The position numbers were made by a program, and so were the translations under genes. 23,056 nt of DNA from assembly GCA_964354225.1 (NCBI GenBank), contig CAYGZC010000046.1, positions 1-23,056 of the forward strand. Reading direction: 5' to 3'. Origin of the DNA: CAYGZC01 sp964354225. GTDB lineage: Bacteria; Bacteroidota; Ignavibacteria; UBA10030; SZUA-254. The notes beneath the pieces were generated by a model. The model did no database searches and had not been told where the DNA came from. It saw nothing but the letters and a program-made list of their open reading frames with translations. Numbering within the stretch: position 1 is the stretch's first letter; each line of letters begins with the position of its first letter. This document shows, one piece after another, positions 1-7,754 of the stretch.

Positions 1-1346
1 TGCCACTTTGAGTTTGAGAATCTGTACATTTCAACTTCAAGTTCTGTCGGTTTTTTCAACCGCCCGATTCTTACCCCGTGAAGTTTGAGCCGCTTTATCA
101 CTTCCTGCCACTGTGGAGGAATAAGATAAGCAACGGGTAACTCGACGCTCTTTGCAACCACAACACTATCGTAATGCGGAATATCGGCTTCGAATGGTTC
201 CTTCATATATTTTATCCAAGTACCGTCTGAGATGTCGCTCGGTTCGCTGGTTTGTTTGAAACCTAAATAATGAAATGTTCGATTTGATACATCCACGGTT
301 TGAAAACGAATCGGGAAGGGATTCTCGATATTTTTTATAGTTCGCTCATCTGCCTGGCGTACCGCTTTTCGTAAAGACAAATATTCTTTATTCATCAATT
401 CCAAAGTCGCAACGATTGTTTGGTACGTCCCTTCGACACGGGATTTATAATCTTTCATCATGTGCGTTTCAATCAGTAACGCCGGACGATTTTGGAGAGC
501 GACATAAGGTGTTGATAATCGTGGAGGTGCTACACCGCTTTGCAATCCTTTCAGAGGATCGAGATGATCACGAAGGGAAATGTATGGTGCAACCGGCACA
601 CCGTTCGTCTTTAGTGCAGAAATCATTGGAATATATTTATCATTTACCCACGAACGTATCGGCTCAGCGATGTTTACATATTTTTCAATTCCATAAGTTA
701 CAATATACTGGTAATCGGCGCCGTCCGTTACATGCGCATCGATGAAGAAATCAGGTAGCCACTCGTTGAACATTTTGAGCCATGCTTGTGTTTCGGGTGC
801 ATCGGCTTTCATGTAATCGCGATTTAGATTTAGATTTTGTCCGGTTACTCTCCAGCCCATTTCTTCAGGACCATTTTGATTTATTCGGTTGTATGGTCCA
901 AATCTTTCATGTCCATCTACATTATAGATCGGGATGACAAGTAAGATGACATGATCAAGAAGAGTTGATTTTGTTTTCGTAATCGCAATATCACGTAGTA
1001 GCATCAAGCATGCATCTTTTCCATCAATCTCGCCTGCATGAATACCGCACTGGACGAGAAGAATTACTTTGTCTGTAGTGCGTGCTTTCGTCGGATCAAA
1101 TGCGCCATCCTTTGTAGCGATGACAAGATTAAGGTCTCTTCCTTCCGGACTTTTACCAAAGCTTCTGACTTTGATCCATGGCGAAGCTTTATCCAACTGC
1201 CGACAATATCGCATTGTTTCATCATAACGCGGAGTTTCTTTGAAGCCACTTTGCTCATAGTGGGTGAACCAATTATCAGGTATGGATTGAGATAGCGTCC
1301 GATAAGAACTAATTATTATGATGAGAATGAGACTAAGTATTTTCAT
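1..1346 (-). CDS. M14 family zinc carboxypeptidase, partial (C-terminus beyond the left edge)
   Basis: I translated the minus strand by hand: it is open from an ATG at 1346 to the window edge, about 448 codons with no stop. It starts with a short lipophilic signal peptide (MKILSLILIIIISSYRTLSQ), so the product should be exported. The M14 zinc site is intact: HAGE gives the first two ligands (His103, Glu106), an NLNRD motif near residues 172-176 holds the substrate-binding Asn/Arg, DAH supplies the third ligand (His204), and a Glu near residue 300 in LLIETH fits the catalytic base. The family hydrolyses C-terminal residues from peptides or processes cell-wall peptides; the substrate here cannot be told. 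The gene lies 42 bp downstream of a T9SS cargo gene on the same strand, so it probably shares its transcript. The sequence beyond the catalytic domain is outside the window, so a C-terminal sorting domain cannot be excluded. Confidence 0.92.
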   Translation of the reverse strand, partial: MKILSLILIIIISSYRTLSQSIPDNWFTHYEQSGFKETPRYDETMRYCRQLDKASPWIKVRSFGKSPEGRDLNLVIATKDGAFDPTKARTTDKVILLVQCGIHAGEIDGKDACLMLLRDIAITKTKSTLLDHVILLVIPIYNVDGHERFGPYNRINQNGPEEMGWRVTGQNLNLNRDYMKADAPETQAWLKMFNEWLPDFFIDAHVTDGADYQYIVTYGIEKYVNIAEPIRSWVNDKYIPMISALKTNGVPVAPYISLRDHLDPLKGLQSGVAPPRLSTPYVALQNRPALLIETHMMKDYKSRVEGTYQTIVATLELMNKEYLSLRKAVRQADERTIKNIENPFPIRFQTVDVSNRTFHYLGFKQTSEPSDISDGTWIKYMKEPFEADIPHYDSVVVAKSVELPVAYLIPPQWQEVIKRLKLHGVRIGRLKKPTELEVEMYRFSNSKW

Positions 1347-1349
1347 GGT

Positions 1350-1380
1350 GATTTCGGATTTTAGATTTTGGATTTTGAAA
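1350..1380. repeat. Degenerate GGATTTTAGATTT tract
   Basis: The short spacer between the T9SS cargo gene and the M14 gene is made of imperfect copies of a GATTTYGGATTTTAGATTTT-type unit. A related tract follows the acetate kinase gene near 6058-6090. Such low-complexity degenerate tracts are common in intergenic DNA of this kind of genome; no function can be read from it. Confidence 0.45.
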
Positions 1381-1388
1381 TAATCTTC

Positions 1389-2744
1389 CTATCTGAGTAA
1401 AACAAGCTTCCTTGTTTCAATATAATTGCCTGCCCTCAATTGATAATAATATACACCACTTGGCATACCCGTCGCATTCCACTGCTTTTGATACTCACCT
1501 GGTTGCAGTTTCTCGGAAACCAGTGTTGCAACTTCTTGCCCAAGCAGATTGAATACTTTAAGCGAGACAAAACCATAATTCCCAATCTGAAAACTTATTC
1601 TCGTTGTTGGATTGAAAGGATTTGGATAGTTCTGATTAAGTTTAATTATATTTGGAGTCACTTCTTTTCCATCTCTTACAAAATCACAAGTTTCTCCCCC
1701 CGTGTTTGTATGAAAAATCCTTCCTTGACTTGAAGTAAGTCCACCGTTCAGTGTATCGTAGAAATGGATGCTATAAATTGATGAACCCGAAGTTGAAGGA
1801 TCTTGCTGGGTCCAAGATGATCCGTTATCGGTTGTGTGGAGAATAGAAACAGTTTTTGAGCTAGTGTCCTTTGTTCCAATCCAACCTATGTCTGCATTTA
1901 TGAAAAAGAACGACATGGAAGAATAAGTAGAACTCATTCCTGTATTAGTAATGTAGTTCCAGTTTGCTCCTCCATTGGTAGTCTTGAGTATCTTGCTATT
2001 ATTGCCCACCACCCAACCGATATTCGAGTCGATAAATTGTATTGCATTGAAACAACCTTGCGTTGTATCATTAAATTGTGTCGTCCAGCTTATACCTCCA
2101 TTTGTTGTTTTTTGAATCTGATAAGGTGGAGGCAGATACGGATTGACATTAATTGTCCATCCATTGTTTATATCAATGAAATAGAAAATTCCATTCAATT
2201 CCGTTGAAATCAGATTCCAGTCATTACCTCCATTTGTAGATTTGTATAGTGAACCCCCAAGAGTATTTACATTAGACACAGATGCCCAACCATTGTTTAC
2301 ATCAATAAACTGAATTTGAAAACCAAATTCGCCAGTATTTTGAGAAATCACATTTCTCTGCCAATTATTGCCGCCATCAGTTGTCTTGTAAACTATCCCG
2401 CCAGACAAATTTGAAAAATTTGTCCCAAATCCTTTTATAACCCAACCCGTTGTGGGATTGATAAAACTTATGTTAACACAAGGATTTGACATTGTACGTA
2501 CGGTATCATCTGGGGATAATGTTACCACTGACCATTCATTTCCTGCATTTGTGGTATGAAGTAATTTTGGACCCACAGTAACATTAATCCACCCTTCAGA
2601 TGAGCTGACAAATTGAATTTGTCCAATTATTCCTGCTCCAGATCCCAATGGATTTGTTTGGGGTGTCCACCCGCATTGAGCTTTTAAAGAAGTATTTGTT
2701 AATCCAATAACGAATATTGCGAGAATGAAAAGATGTTTTTTCAT
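1389..2744 (-). CDS. Secreted Asp-box (YCF48-like) repeat protein with T9SS C-terminal sorting domain
   Basis: 451 residues. Residues 1-22 are a signal peptide (MKKHLFILAIFVIGL... ending SLKAQ). The body carries repeated T-[TS]-[ND]-[GN]-G-x-x-W boxes (TTDGGNNW, STNGGNDW, TTNGGISW, TTNGGANW, TTDNGSSW), each preceded by a GW or GWI strand, the pattern of photosystem-assembly YCF48-like or BNR/Asp-box propellers. From about residue 366 a T9SS type A sorting domain follows: the linker LNQNYPNPFNPTT, then GFVSLKVFNLLGQEV, WNATGMPSGVYYYQL and the basic end ETRKLVLLR. The protein should cross the outer membrane by T9SS and be released or attached at the surface. Nothing in it suggests an enzyme, so adhesion or binding is only an inference. 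An AAAGGA lies 10 bp before the ATG. It sits 47 bp downstream of an M64 peptidase gene. Confidence 0.9.
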   Translation of the reverse strand: MKKHLFILAIFVIGLTNTSLKAQCGWTPQTNPLGSGAGIIGQIQFVSSSEGWINVTVGPKLLHTTNAGNEWSVVTLSPDDTVRTMSNPCVNISFINPTTGWVIKGFGTNFSNLSGGIVYKTTDGGNNWQRNVISQNTGEFGFQIQFIDVNNGWASVSNVNTLGGSLYKSTNGGNDWNLISTELNGIFYFIDINNGWTINVNPYLPPPYQIQKTTNGGISWTTQFNDTTQGCFNAIQFIDSNIGWVVGNNSKILKTTNGGANWNYITNTGMSSTYSSMSFFFINADIGWIGTKDTSSKTVSILHTTDNGSSWTQQDPSTSGSSIYSIHFYDTLNGGLTSSQGRIFHTNTGGETCDFVRDGKEVTPNIIKLNQNYPNPFNPTTRISFQIGNYGFVSLKVFNLLGQEVATLVSEKLQPGEYQKQWNATGMPSGVYYYQLRAGNYIETRKLVLLR

Positions 2745-2791
2745 AGTAGATTTTTCCTTTTATTCTTGATGATTTAATTATTGCATAACAT

Positions 2792-4234
2792 TTATTTCGA
2801 ATAAAAATCAATCACCCTGTTAATTGCTGCAGTACAAACAGGATCAAATCCTACCAGACTTAACGAGAACATTCTGCAGTCGGCTGAGGGTCTGTATATG
2901 CCTTCGGAAGAATAACCGGCTCCTTCAAACGCACCAACTTTACCTGCATACTTAGTTGTTTTTAAAATATTTTGCTCAGCTTCGTACAACGGTTTACGTT
3001 TCTCATAATAATCTGGTGCAAGCCGATCAAGCTTTGCACGCAAACGACCGAGACTATCGTATTGAGATTTTTCCCAAGGTGTTGGAAGCGGCGTTTCCGG
3101 TTCCATCATATGCTTCCATTTCAAATTCTTTTTATCGACGAGAGCAGTAAGATTTGGATCCCATGGTTCGACACCTTTGGGATACATATCGTTGTACGAA
3201 ACCTGTGAATTGTAATACTCATCCCCCAATCCGCCAAAGCTGTGACCAAATTCGTGAACATAAACGTAATCCATTTGCCAATCCATACCCGGTGCATCTC
3301 CACGAGTAAAAGTGGTTGTATAAAGATTGTAAATTCCCCCACCACCATATCGGTTATCATTAACGAGGATGGTGATAAAATCGTACGGTGCAGCACGGCA
3401 AATATCACGGAGTGCTCTGTTTTCTTCAGTCAGAACATACCGAGCAGAGCCAAAAGTATTATACATCGTGCCAAGTGCAGTACTCTTCCAAATTTTCTTA
3501 TCAGGTTTATCAATACCAGAATCCTGTGAAACGACTTCAATCGTCCAAACGTTAAAATCTTTCTTCCTCTCTTGGAATGGACTCGTTGTGAACATGACAT
3601 CGTTGAAATGCTTCGCATCTTTTCGGAATTTCTCCATGTCTTCCTTCCGATAACCATCACCAACAATTACGATATCAACTTTCTCGTGAGAATCTCCATT
3701 CTTCATAAGTGGAACCACCTTAAATTGTTCTATCTTTCTCTCTTGATTCACTTGGGTAGGATCGTTTGAATCAATCAGCGTCGAGAATATTTCATGAAAG
3801 ATCATTTGCTTGTCACGGCGAGCGATCGTTAACTGAATTTTATTTTTCGGGAATGGTAACCGAACTGTTTCATTAAATGTCCGGTAGATACCAGCAAGTG
3901 CTTCATCCGTCGTTTGCCACTCAGCGAACATCGTTGAGTACCCAAGGGAATATATCATCGAGTTCGTACCAACGTCATATATGCGTACGATGTATTCTCC
4001 CAGATTCAAGACGTCATTTAAGTTTATGGTGCTTCCTGACCAGCTTCCCTCTTCAAATACTTTATCAAGACTGATGGTTTCATCCCCTTTAGTGCCTGTA
4101 TGGTAGTAATCGACACGCATAGTCTTATCGATGAAATACTGATCGAATACTTGAGAGAAGATAGGTTGTGAGTATGTTAGTATTGAATAGATAAGTAGGA
4201 AGTATTTAAGTACAGAATATTTATTATTTTTCAT
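2792..4234 (-). CDS. M64 family metallopeptidase (IgA-peptidase-like), exported
   Basis: 480 residues from the ATG at 4234, chosen because a signal peptide begins there (MKNNKYSVLKYFLLIYSILT... ending PIFSQ) and AAAGGA lies just upstream. The reading frame stays open to 4363, but that extension has no signal-like start and overlaps another small gene. The zinc motif HEFGHSFGGLGDEYY is at residues 327-341: His327, Glu328 and His331 form HExxH, followed by the Asp-Glu typical of M64. An N-terminal M64-type beta domain spans about residues 30-170, and the catalytic part begins near VDIVIVGDGY (186-195). Founding members cleave IgA; the many environmental homologues have no known substrate, so immunoglobulin cleavage should not be assumed. 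No T9SS sorting domain is present, so the product is probably periplasmic or released by another route. Confidence 0.92.
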   Translation of the reverse strand: MKNNKYSVLKYFLLIYSILTYSQPIFSQVFDQYFIDKTMRVDYYHTGTKGDETISLDKVFEEGSWSGSTINLNDVLNLGEYIVRIYDVGTNSMIYSLGYSTMFAEWQTTDEALAGIYRTFNETVRLPFPKNKIQLTIARRDKQMIFHEIFSTLIDSNDPTQVNQERKIEQFKVVPLMKNGDSHEKVDIVIVGDGYRKEDMEKFRKDAKHFNDVMFTTSPFQERKKDFNVWTIEVVSQDSGIDKPDKKIWKSTALGTMYNTFGSARYVLTEENRALRDICRAAPYDFITILVNDNRYGGGGIYNLYTTTFTRGDAPGMDWQMDYVYVHEFGHSFGGLGDEYYNSQVSYNDMYPKGVEPWDPNLTALVDKKNLKWKHMMEPETPLPTPWEKSQYDSLGRLRAKLDRLAPDYYEKRKPLYEAEQNILKTTKYAGKVGAFEGAGYSSEGIYRPSADCRMFSLSLVGFDPVCTAAINRVIDFYSK

Positions 4235-4278
4235 TTTATTTCCTTTAAGATTGTTGAGATTGAAATATTTTAGTACAA

Positions 4279-4419
4279 CTAGAGGATATGCACGGCTATG
4301 TAAATCAGAATGGCAATAACAATGATTAAAAAAATGAATGCTAATATTTTTGAGATAAACCAAAGAATTTTAAAAGGAAGCCAGATTGGGAGCGTGAGAA
4401 GTTTAAAAAATGTTTTCAT
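4279..4419 (-). CDS. 46-residue hydrophobic small membrane protein
   Basis: Read by hand on the minus strand: ATG at 4419, TAG at 4279-4281. The peptide begins MKTFFKLLTLPIWLPFKILW and ends in a very hydrophobic run (FIFLIIVIAILIYIAVHIL), giving one or two membrane segments with basic residues (K3, K6, K17, K25) placed as positive-inside anchors. It starts 6 bp after the stop of the PspC-domain gene, so translation is probably coupled, which would explain the lack of a clear Shine-Dalgarno. It overlaps, in another frame, the spurious 5' extension of the M64 gene, so automatic annotation could miss it. I recognise no family. A partner of the PspC protein in the inner membrane is an inference from position alone. 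Confidence 0.6.
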   Translation of the reverse strand: MKTFFKLLTLPIWLPFKILWFISKILAFIFLIIVIAILIYIAVHIL

Positions 4420-4425
4420 GAACTA

Positions 4426-4644
4426 CTATGGCTGCATCTGAGAATGCGATTGATCTTGTGTTCCTTCCGGCACCATCCACCATGCAATAAGGTAACCGAT
4501 TAAAAAGGGAATTATTCCAGTCGCAAGTGCAAGCACAACGAAAACCAGACGGACAATGGTCGGATCGGCATCCATTATTTCACCAATGCCACTGCAGACA
4601 CCTGCAATTTTCTTATTTGTAGTTGAGCGATAAAGCTTTTTCAT
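4426..4644 (-). CDS. PspC-domain inner-membrane protein
   Basis: 72 residues from the ATG at 4644. It begins KKLYRSTTNKKIAGVCSGIG, the canonical start of the PspC domain, continues EIMDADPTIVRLVFVVLAL and one long hydrophobic hairpin (ATGIIPFLIGYLIAWWMVPE), and ends in a short hydrophilic tail. The frame is open upstream to 4698 but the extra 18 residues do not match the domain. PspC proteins take part in the phage-shock/envelope-stress response in Proteobacteria, or act as stand-alone membrane-stress proteins elsewhere; pspA and pspB are not in this window. It appears to head the minus-strand run of small protein, M64, T9SS cargo and M14. Confidence 0.88.
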   Translation of the reverse strand: MKKLYRSTTNKKIAGVCSGIGEIMDADPTIVRLVFVVLALATGIIPFLIGYLIAWWMVPEGTQDQSHSQMQP

Positions 4645-4687
4645 GGTCGGTCTTTCGAAATTTTCATAATAATATACAAACAATCTC

Positions 4688-4716
4688 TTGATATTCAAAT
4701 CGCAAAACTGTAAAAT
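4688..4716 (+). promoter_or_regulatory. Sigma70-like promoter of acetate kinase
   Basis: TTGATA (4688-4693), a 17-bp spacer and TAAAAT (4711-4716), each hexamer one base off consensus. Transcription would start near 4723, giving a leader of about 80 nt before the ackA ATG. The element lies upstream of the divergent PspC gene start at 4644, whose own promoter I could not pick out. Confidence 0.6.
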
Positions 4717-4803
4717 ATTTTGTATCTTTATTCCACGAAAACCTAAAAGATTTCAGATGAACAGCTTCAATACTCAAAAATTTCAACATTCCAGCACCCC
4801 TTT

Positions 4804-6051
4804 ATGAACATACTAGTACTAAATACCGGCTCATCTTCAGTAAAATTCCAGCTTATTGAAACAGATATTGATCTCATCGAAAAAAATGCCGATAAACGGT
4901 TAGCGAGCGGTGTGATCGAGCGTGTTATTGGTCAGGCACTTATTACCTTGCAAGCAGAGGGACAGCCCAAGATACGAAAAGCAGAATCTATTAAAGACCA
5001 TAGAAATGCCATCGATTATATTCTGAGGTGGATTATTTCTCCTGAATCAAAAATTGCAAATATTAATTCTTTGGCAGATATCCATGCAGTCGGACATCGA
5101 GTTGTACACGGTGGTGAAAAATTCACAATGTCAGCTCTCATCACCGATGAAATAATTGAACAGATAGAAGACAGCATCGAGCTTGCTCCGCTGCACAACC
5201 CGGCGAATCTAAAAGGCATAATGGCAGCTCGCGAACTTTTAGGTCCCAGCGTTCCTCAGGTTGCAGTATTTGATACATCATTTCACTCAACAATGCCAGA
5301 GACATCATACCTTTATGCAATCCCTTATCAGCTATATCGCCGACATCGCATCCGGCGTTACGGCTTTCATGGTACTTCACATCGGTACCTTGCATATCGT
5401 TACCGTCATCTTGTCGGAATTCCGAGAGAAAAAGTTAACATCATTACACTCCACCTCGGTAACGGCTGTTCGGCTTGTGCAATTAAAAAAGGTGAATCGA
5501 TGGATACCTCAATGGGTTTTACACCATTGGAAGGTTTGGTTATGGGAACTCGCGGCGGCGATATGGATCCATCTATCATTGAATTCATCCGCAACAAGGA
5601 AGGAATGAGTGTTCGGGAAATCGATACGATGTTCAACAAACAATCCGGCTTGCTTGGCATCTCCGGTTTGACTAATGATATGCGCGAGCTGCTCGCCGAG
5701 GAAAAAGAAAAGGATGACCGCCGCGCCCGACTTGCCATCGACATCTTCTGCAATCGCGCCAAGAAGTACATCGGTGCTTACATCGCAGAGATGGGCGGAG
5801 CTCAGGCGATTGTTTTCACTGGCGGTATCGGTGAAAATAGTCCTAACATACGTGAGAGGATTTGTAAAGGATTGGAATGGATGGGACTAACTCTTGATAG
5901 TAAAAAGAACAATGTGATTACGAATGGTAAAGAAGGTGAGATTTCCGAGAACAATGTAAGATTAAAAGCTTGGGTTATCCCAACTAATGAGGAACTATTA
6001 ATTGCCCGCGATACTGTGAGAACGGTGAAGAATGTACCGAGAAGATGGTGA
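4804..6051 (+). CDS. ackA: Acetate kinase
   Basis: 415 residues, close to the usual 400. Acetate kinase interconverts acetyl phosphate plus ADP with acetate plus ATP, the substrate-level phosphorylation step of acetate fermentation in the cytosol. Conserved blocks are in order: MNILVLNTGSSSVKF with Asn7, GHRVVHGGE with Arg99, VFDTSFHSTMP with catalytic Asp157, YGFHGTSH with His189, HLGNGCS, MGTRGGDMDP with catalytic Arg250, FTGGIGENS, and NEELLIARDT near the end. No Shine-Dalgarno is visible before the ATG. The gene stands alone on the plus strand between two minus-strand groups. The usual partner pta (phosphotransacetylase) is not adjacent, so acetyl phosphate must come from a locus elsewhere. 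Confidence 0.97.
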   Translation: MNILVLNTGSSSVKFQLIETDIDLIEKNADKRLASGVIERVIGQALITLQAEGQPKIRKAESIKDHRNAIDYILRWIISPESKIANINSLADIHAVGHRVVHGGEKFTMSALITDEIIEQIEDSIELAPLHNPANLKGIMAARELLGPSVPQVAVFDTSFHSTMPETSYLYAIPYQLYRRHRIRRYGFHGTSHRYLAYRYRHLVGIPREKVNIITLHLGNGCSACAIKKGESMDTSMGFTPLEGLVMGTRGGDMDPSIIEFIRNKEGMSVREIDTMFNKQSGLLGISGLTNDMRELLAEEKEKDDRRARLAIDIFCNRAKKYIGAYIAEMGGAQAIVFTGGIGENSPNIRERICKGLEWMGLTLDSKKNNVITNGKEGEISENNVRLKAWVIPTNEELLIARDTVRTVKNVPRRW

Positions 6052-6057
6052 AAGTGG

Positions 6058-6161
6058 TTTTAGATTTCGGATTTGAGATTGCGGATTGATAAGTGTGATC
6101 TGAGAATCGTTATTCGTTAATTGGTATTAACTATGAATTGCTAATTAATAACAGATAACCA
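6058..6161. repeat. AT-rich degenerate repeat tract between convergent ackA and rluB
   Basis: The spacer starts with TTTAGATTTCGGATTTGAGATT, resembling the tract at 1350-1380, and continues as ATTAAC / TAATTAATAAC / ATAACCATTAAC variants. It is low-complexity, imperfectly repeated DNA. I see no GC-rich hairpin with a T-run here, so no intrinsic terminator can be called for either convergent gene. Confidence 0.4.
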
Positions 6162-6914
6162 TTAACTTATAACCATTCCAGCATTTTTCATTAGAGTTTT
6201 AATTTCTCCCTTCGTCAAATACCTCCATCGCCCTCTAGGCAATCCCTCATAGGTTATATCACCATACGCAATCCGGTCAAGTTTATGAATTTCATAACCA
6301 AGTGTTTCAAACATTCTATGAACTTGTCGGTTGCGACCTTCGTGGATAATGATACCTATAATTTTATTTTTTCCCTGCGGAACAAAATATACTTCAGCCG
6401 GCTTAGTCATCCCGTCTGAAAGGCGAACACCGCTTGTTAACTTCTGTGCATCATCTCGTGTAAGCGGTTTATCGAGTGTTACTTTGTATGCTTTTTTAAC
6501 TTCAAACTTCGGATGCATGAGCCGATTGGTGAACTCACCATCATTTGTCAATAAGAGAACGCCGGTTGTGTTCCTGTCAAGTCGACCAATTGGATAAACC
6601 CGTTCTTTAATACGGATATAATCCATCACTGTCGTCCGTCCTCTCTCATCGCTTGAAGTTGTAATGCAATCTTTGGGTTTGTTGAACACAATGTAAACCG
6701 ATTCATCCACCAATGCGACCTGTTTATCATTCACAAATATTTTATCTCTGCTTGGATTGATTTTGACGCCTAGGTCAGTAACAATCTTGCCGTTGATTCG
6801 TACCTTCCCCTCTTGAATCATCACATCTGCTTTCCGACGAGAAGCAATACCAGCATTTGCAAGGAATTTATTCAATCGAATAAATGTAGAATCCGAACTA
6901 TGCTGCTTTTTCAT
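6162..6914 (-). CDS. rluB: 23S rRNA pseudouridine synthase, RluB/RsuA family
   Basis: 250 residues. An S4 RNA-binding domain covers about residues 12-60 (RLNKFLANAGIASRRKAD, VRINGKIV), followed by the RsuA-type catalytic domain with GRLDRNTTGVLLLTNDGE; Asp113 is the catalytic aspartate. It isomerises a uridine in an rRNA helix; RluB acts on 23S rRNA, but RluB, RluE, RluF and RsuA are hard to separate by eye. The ATG at 6914 is preferred because AAGGAGGAG lies seven bases upstream; a TTG one codon earlier is possible, and another ATG inside that spacing is out of frame. It follows scpB by about 100 bp, the familiar scpA-scpB-rluB order, which supports the RluB assignment. Confidence 0.93.
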   Translation of the reverse strand: MKKQHSSDSTFIRLNKFLANAGIASRRKADVMIQEGKVRINGKIVTDLGVKINPSRDKIFVNDKQVALVDESVYIVFNKPKDCITTSSDERGRTTVMDYIRIKERVYPIGRLDRNTTGVLLLTNDGEFTNRLMHPKFEVKKAYKVTLDKPLTRDDAQKLTSGVRLSDGMTKPAEVYFVPQGKNKIIGIIIHEGRNRQVHRMFETLGYEIHKLDRIAYGDITYEGLPRGRWRYLTKGEIKTLMKNAGMVIS

Positions 6915-7016
6915 CAAACATCTCCTCCTTTGCTAACCGTGAAAGATCTATTAATAAAATTAAATTATTTTTGAGTCTGGATATGTTGCAAGAATCAACT
7001 AACCGGTAAGAATATT

Positions 7017-7754
7017 TTATTCTTTTTCCGAATTAAAATCTGATGAACTAGCGTTTTCATTATCCGATTTGGGAGGAAGTTCGTGCAGTTGTCCATTCTC
7101 ACTGACTACCGTGTTGCCAAGTTTCTCTTCAATTTCTTCATCAGTCTTACCCATTCGTTTAAGAATTTCCCTCTCCATTTCGGTGCCTTGTTCAGCCATG
7201 ATCTCTTCGATCTCGCGGGGCTTGGGAAGTTCCGAAAGATCATTGATGCCAAAATGCTTTAGGAAATCCTGAGTCGTTCCGTACAAGAGAGGACGCCCGG
7301 GTGTTGCCGCACGACCCACGATTGTGACAAGTCCACGCTCCATTAGCTTATGAATTGCATAATCTGCATTCACGCCTCGGATTGCTTCTATCTCTGGCTT
7401 TGTTACAGGCTGTTTGTATGCAATCACCGACATAGTTTCGAGCGTTGCCTGGGTAAGTTTCCGTTTTGCCTTCTCCTTCACCATGCGACCAAGCCATTCT
7501 GCAAAACCGGGCATTGTTGCAAATTGAAAACCGCCAGCGATTTGAATAATGCGGAAAGAGCGATTCGCCTGAACATACTCCGAATTCAGATCTCTAATTA
7601 TTGAGAGTAGCTCTTCTTCCTTCATTCTGATGCGAGGACCGGAATTTTCCGACGATTGAAGGATATCCATAATCTGCCGAGGAGTAAGCGGCTCATCCGA
7701 ACCAAAAATAATTGCTTCAATTATATGCCGTTTACTTTCCGAAATTTGTTCCAT
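7017..7754 (-). CDS. scpB: SMC-Scp complex subunit ScpB
   Basis: 245 residues. ScpB dimers bind ScpA and, with SMC, form the condensin that compacts and helps segregate the chromosome. The paired winged-helix pattern is visible: KRHIIEAIIFGSDEPLTPRQI at the start, GGFQFATMPGFAEWL, LTQATLETMSVIAYKQPVTKPEIEAIRGV near residues 98-128, and GLVTIVGRAATPGRPLLYGTT near 141-161. The C-terminal tail after about residue 200 is acidic and polar and probably disordered. Its ATG overlaps the stop codon of scpA by one base (TAATG), so the two are translationally coupled. Confidence 0.96.
   Translation of the reverse strand: MEQISESKRHIIEAIIFGSDEPLTPRQIMDILQSSENSGPRIRMKEEELLSIIRDLNSEYVQANRSFRIIQIAGGFQFATMPGFAEWLGRMVKEKAKRKLTQATLETMSVIAYKQPVTKPEIEAIRGVNADYAIHKLMERGLVTIVGRAATPGRPLLYGTTQDFLKHFGINDLSELPKPREIEEIMAEQGTEMEREILKRMGKTDEEIEEKLGNTVVSENGQLHELPPKSDNENASSSDFNSEKE

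Noticed and set aside
416..745. Plus-strand open frame of 109 codons
   Set aside because: It is antisense to the M14 carboxypeptidase, whose minus-strand frame contains the zinc and substrate motifs; the plus-strand peptide has no recognisable pattern.
4235..4363. Upstream extension of the M64 peptidase (43 extra residues)
   Set aside because: The added stretch is not signal-like, while a proper signal peptide with AAAGGA upstream begins at 4234; the extension overlaps the small membrane-protein gene.
4723..4730. TATCTTTA as a Bacteroidota -7 element for ackA
   Set aside because: No TTTG -33 element lies at the required distance, and a better TTGATA-N17-TAAAAT pair is present just upstream.
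5406..5771. Minus-strand open frame of 121 codons inside ackA
   Set aside because: Antisense to conserved acetate kinase blocks, Ser/Arg-rich shadow composition, no start signals.
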